Below are positions 61,574 to 64,000 of a DNA stretch of 64,000 bases, in pieces. The DNA lies in contig JAPPIK010000031.1 in the NCBI GenBank assembly GCA_028820655.1, positions 36,253-100,252 on the forward strand, in the 5' to 3' direction. The DNA comes from Candidatus Poribacteria bacterium (GTDB taxonomy: Bacteria; Poribacteria; WGA-4E; JAJDTR01). How positions within the stretch are numbered: position 1 is the first letter of the stretch; every line of letters begins with the position of its first letter. The position numbers and the translations under genes are program-made. The notes beneath the pieces are model-generated. The model was not told the DNA's origin. It worked only from the letters and a program-made list of their open reading frames with translations, and ran no database searches.

Positions 61574-62607
61574 GCTGCTGCCGGACAGGATCGAACGTCA
61601 TCACCTATGGGAGACGCACAATACGCCAGAGGGATGTAGGGAGGGCCCACCATTTCCTGAATCGTCGCGGATGAATTGTCTTTACACTTGCAGCCGAAGG
61701 TTGGGTTGAACGGAAATTCGTTAGTAATGGCTAATCTAGAAGGCGTTTTAGGGCGCCTACTCGATTTGAAAGTACCAAAACTGGAGTGAAACCCAACACT
61801 AATCGTTCGATCCACCACCATGAGACCTCCACTGCAATTAAATTGAATGTCGTGCCCTATGAATATCGGACAACAATGCATGAAAAGTAGGGTGGGATTA
61901 AGCGAATGGATAGTGAGAGCGATAGAGTTAGCCTGCCCATCATTTCCTGAATCGTCGCGTATGAAGCGTATTTACACTTGCACGCACATCCAATACATGA
62001 TATACTTAACACACGTGATGTATTCCTGTGCGCCATCTCCAACAGCGAACCGTATGTTTTCTTCAATAACCTGAAGCAACTTTGAATCATGCATCTACTC
62101 AGTATCTCCAAATTTTCAATCGAAAACAGGATCTCAACTCTAAACACATAACGATCATTTGGCGGAAGGATGCAAGCTCGGTTATCTTCCCCTAATTATA
62201 GTCCACTGCGCGGCAATTTGTGATTTTATGCCGCCAATTCGCGTAGCGGCCGTCGAAACGAACTTTTATTTTTTGATGGCATTTTGTTAGCATTGGGATT
62301 GCCGGGAACCCGCACCAGTAAAGGATTTCTTCAATTCAGAGAATGCTAACACGACCGTTGAATCAACGCTCTGTTAGCACTCTTGTACCCTTTCGATTCG
62401 CCGAATCACAACATTGTTAAGACGGTTCTCGGTCTTCAATCAACATGATTCTACGTCCCAATCGACACGAAATCCGCGTGCGGCGACGTCTTATTTCCCG
62501 AAATGGTCCTACTGCCTATCCGTCTAACAGGCGCTTAATCCACCCCAATAACGCACTTCATTTTGAAGAAACGGTGGAACACACGACACGCCCGGTGATT
62601 GAATATC
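61574..62607. repeat. intergenic region with direct repeats and R1
   Basis: No gene. A 44-bp direct repeat (CATTTCCTGAATCGTCGCG ... TTTACACTTGCA) occurs at 61650-61693 and 61940-61983, spaced 290 bp. R1 in inverse orientation lies near 61886-61932. ATTGAATGTCGTGCCCTATG and onward at 61842-61873 repeats the start of the thioesterase gene (62598-62629) with two mismatches over 32 bp. The part 62220-62570 has no features I recognise. Confidence 0.5.
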
Positions 62608-63042
62608 ATGCCCTATGAATATCGGACAAAACGGCAGGTCGAATTTTCCGATACCGACATGGCGGGTATTGCGCATTTTTCTCGATTCTTTGTTTTCATG
62701 GAATCCGCCGAACATGAATTTTTGCGTTCACTGGGAACCAGTGTCGCGACAGAATGGGACGGAAACAAGATCGGTTGGCCAAGGCTGGCGGCATCGTGCG
62801 AGTACCTCCAGCCCGTCAAATTCGAGGACACCCTGGATATTCATCTGACAGTTTCGAGAAAAGGGCGAAAATCCATGACCTACGAATTTGTGTTTACCAA
62901 AGACGATCTCGAAATAGCGCGTGGTCAGATGAGTACGGCGTGTTGTGCCTGTAATCCGGGCGAAAAAATCAGAGCCATCCCAATCCCCGACTTTATCGCA
63001 GACCAGATTGAAGTAACCCCGAGTTCCGCTCGGATGGGCTGA
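62608..63042 (+). CDS. 4HBT/YbgC-type acyl-CoA thioesterase
   Basis: 144 residues from the ATG at 62608. Hot-dog fold with the YbgC-type catalytic motif VEFSDTDMAGIAHFSRFFVF, where the Asp pair and His act on the thioester, followed by MESAEHEFLRSLG and the beta-sheet segment WPRLAASCEYLQPVKFED. Hydrolyses short-chain or aromatic acyl-CoA in the cytoplasm. The first 20 or so bases of the gene are duplicated at 61850, see there. Confidence 0.88.
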   Translation: MPYEYRTKRQVEFSDTDMAGIAHFSRFFVFMESAEHEFLRSLGTSVATEWDGNKIGWPRLAASCEYLQPVKFEDTLDIHLTVSRKGRKSMTYEFVFTKDDLEIARGQMSTACCACNPGEKIRAIPIPDFIADQIEVTPSSARMG

Positions 63043-63094
63043 GCGAGTTCCCAATCCATATCCGTTTGCGTCACTCCATGCCTCCCCGAAAGCG

Positions 63095-63796
63095 ATGACA
63101 GTATCAAATCTAACATCTCTCAAAGTGTCGGAGGTCCACAAGAACTTCGGTAGCGAAACGCGCTGCGTCGAAGTTCTCCGTGGCGTCTCGTTCGAGATGA
63201 TTCAGGGGCAACGGCTTGCCCTTACCGGTCCCTCCGGTTCCGGAAAAAGTACGTTGTTGCACCTGATAGGCACGCTGGACACGCCGTCCGCCGGCACGAT
63301 TGAAATCAACGGCGAGAACCCGTTTGAACTCTCTGAACCTCGGTTGGCAAAATTTCGCAACCGGGTGATTGGGTTCGTTTTTCAAGACCATCATCTTTTA
63401 CCGCAATATTCGGTTTTGGAGAATGTATTGATTCCCACGCTGGCGTTTAAGCGTCGTAATGGGCGGGACGAGAGTAGGGCTAGGACGTTAATTGAAGGCG
63501 TCGGCTTATCTCACCGATTGAGCCATCGTCCGGCGGCGCTTTCCGGCGGCGAGTGTCAGCGTGTCGCAGTGGCGCGTGCGCTCATGAATCAACCTAGCCT
63601 TCTCCTCTGCGATGAGCCGACGGGAAATCTCGACCGCGATACGGCAGACACAGTTATCTCCCTCCTGTTTGAGCTTCACAAGACCGAGCAAAATATCTTG
63701 ATTGTGGTGACACACAACCTCGAACTTGCCGGGCGGTTTGAACGCCGATTTGAGTTGGTAAACGGCAGAGTTGAAGGGCACATGCAACAGGTTTGA
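63095..63796 (+). CDS. LolD-like ABC transporter ATP-binding protein
   Basis: 233 residues. Walker A GPSGSGKST, Q-loop FVFQDHHLLPQYSVLENVLI, signature LSGGECQRVAVARAL, Walker B LLLCDEPTGNLD, switch VVTHN: all intact. The sequence between (DHHLLPQYSVLENVLIPTLA) is typical of LolD, the ATPase of lipoprotein release, or of related MacB-type exporters. The expected permease partner is absent downstream, where an insertion sequence edge begins; upstream is a thioesterase. So the partner is elsewhere, or the operon was cut. Confidence 0.87.
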   Translation: MTVSNLTSLKVSEVHKNFGSETRCVEVLRGVSFEMIQGQRLALTGPSGSGKSTLLHLIGTLDTPSAGTIEINGENPFELSEPRLAKFRNRVIGFVFQDHHLLPQYSVLENVLIPTLAFKRRNGRDESRARTLIEGVGLSHRLSHRPAALSGGECQRVAVARALMNQPSLLLCDEPTGNLDRDTADTVISLLFELHKTEQNILIVVTHNLELAGRFERRFELVNGRVEGHMQQV

Positions 63797-63823
63797 GATA
63801 AAGACATTAGTCAAAATAGATTA

Positions 63824-64000
63824 GACATCCTTCCAAAAAAATCCATGTAGTTACGATTATCTCGGCGGCTAGAACAACTACGGCGTTTGGCAATCTGCCG
63901 AGCATCGTCTCAACTTCACAATCGCGGAGTTCACATGCCATGTTGTTCCATAGTTGCGATGTTTGCCTCGATAGATGTCTTTGCTGGTGCGAAAAATCCT
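63824..64000 (-). mobile_element. edge of an insertion sequence with a transposase-like C-terminus
   Basis: From the window edge the minus strand is open for 40 codons: RTSKDIYRGKHRNYGTTWHV then NSAIVKLRRCSADCQTP and TAG at 63878-63880. About 45 bp further the sequence TTAGACATCCTTCC appears (63821-63834), the same end as the inverted-repeat element at 7284-7464. This looks like the 3' end of a transposase next to its terminal repeat, but the family cannot be named from 40 residues. Confidence 0.45.

Noticed and set aside
1..64000. tRNA or rRNA genes
   Set aside because: No cloverleaf-like segment or rRNA signature was recognised by eye; a covariance-model scan would be decisive.

Overview
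The window reads like a Candidatus Poribacteria genome, or a close relative; this is an inference from gene content. The pointers are secreted proteins ending in the NYPNPFNPETWIPYQL type of C-terminal sorting/FlgD-like domain, several LamG proteins and PD40 (TolB-like) propellers with signal peptides, phytanoyl-CoA dioxygenase (PhyH) family enzymes, three DUF6785-type polytopic membrane proteins, a CotH protein, and long intergenic stretches full of interspersed repeats. Cells are probably Gram-negative: lipoproteins, a beta-barrel candidate and a LolD-like ATPase are present. No rRNA, tRNA or CRISPR was recognised.

Layout. 1-8.9 kb: a frameshifted DUF6785 gene, a LamG protein, IS66 debris, a second DUF6785 gene, a broken LamG copy and several small inverted-repeat elements. 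8.9-14 kb: a large LRR/dockerin secreted protein, two decayed copies of its C-terminus and a small outer-membrane lipoprotein. 14-17.3 kb: PhyH dioxygenase, Gfo/Idh/MocA oxidoreductase and NAD-epimerase on the minus strand. 17.8-23.2 kb: a GH127-like protein behind a consensus sigma-70 promoter, a clan GH-A-like hydrolase, a GNAT acetyltransferase and a PD40 propeller. 23.2-32.8 kb: LamG proteins, a HEAT-repeat pseudogene, three tandem PD40 propellers and the third DUF6785 gene. 33-40.8 kb: repeats, a sigma-54-type activator with a PAS domain, an unknown secreted protein interrupted by a stop, two tandem 114-residue secreted proteins, two paralogous lipoproteins, and an ECF sigma gene split by a repeat. 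41-46.2 kb: PhyH, an orphan MNT nucleotidyltransferase, a CotH-ankyrin fusion and a RelE-type toxin-antitoxin pair. 46.4-64 kb: mostly metabolic and housekeeping genes (PfkB kinase, ceramidase-like protein, LLM oxidoreductase, TIM-barrel isomerase, PurN, MtaB, RsmE, two Rpn-type nucleases, transaldolase-like enzyme, GH127 hydrolase, GT4 glycosyltransferase, thioesterase, LolD-like ATPase) and the edge of an insertion sequence.

Two themes stand out. First, eight LamG and PD40 proteins or fragments, which are unrelated folds, end in the same short tail (roughly V-x-x-x-G-K-L-x-T-T-W-G-x-I-K), which looks like a shared export, anchoring or processing signal. Second, the intergenic DNA carries at least three families of short terminal-inverted-repeat elements flanked by TTA or TAA duplications, sharing an internal core repeat; one copy of that core splits an ECF sigma gene. 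Together with frameshifts, in-frame stops and truncated duplicates, this suggests a genome undergoing repeat-driven remodelling of its secreted-protein repertoire.
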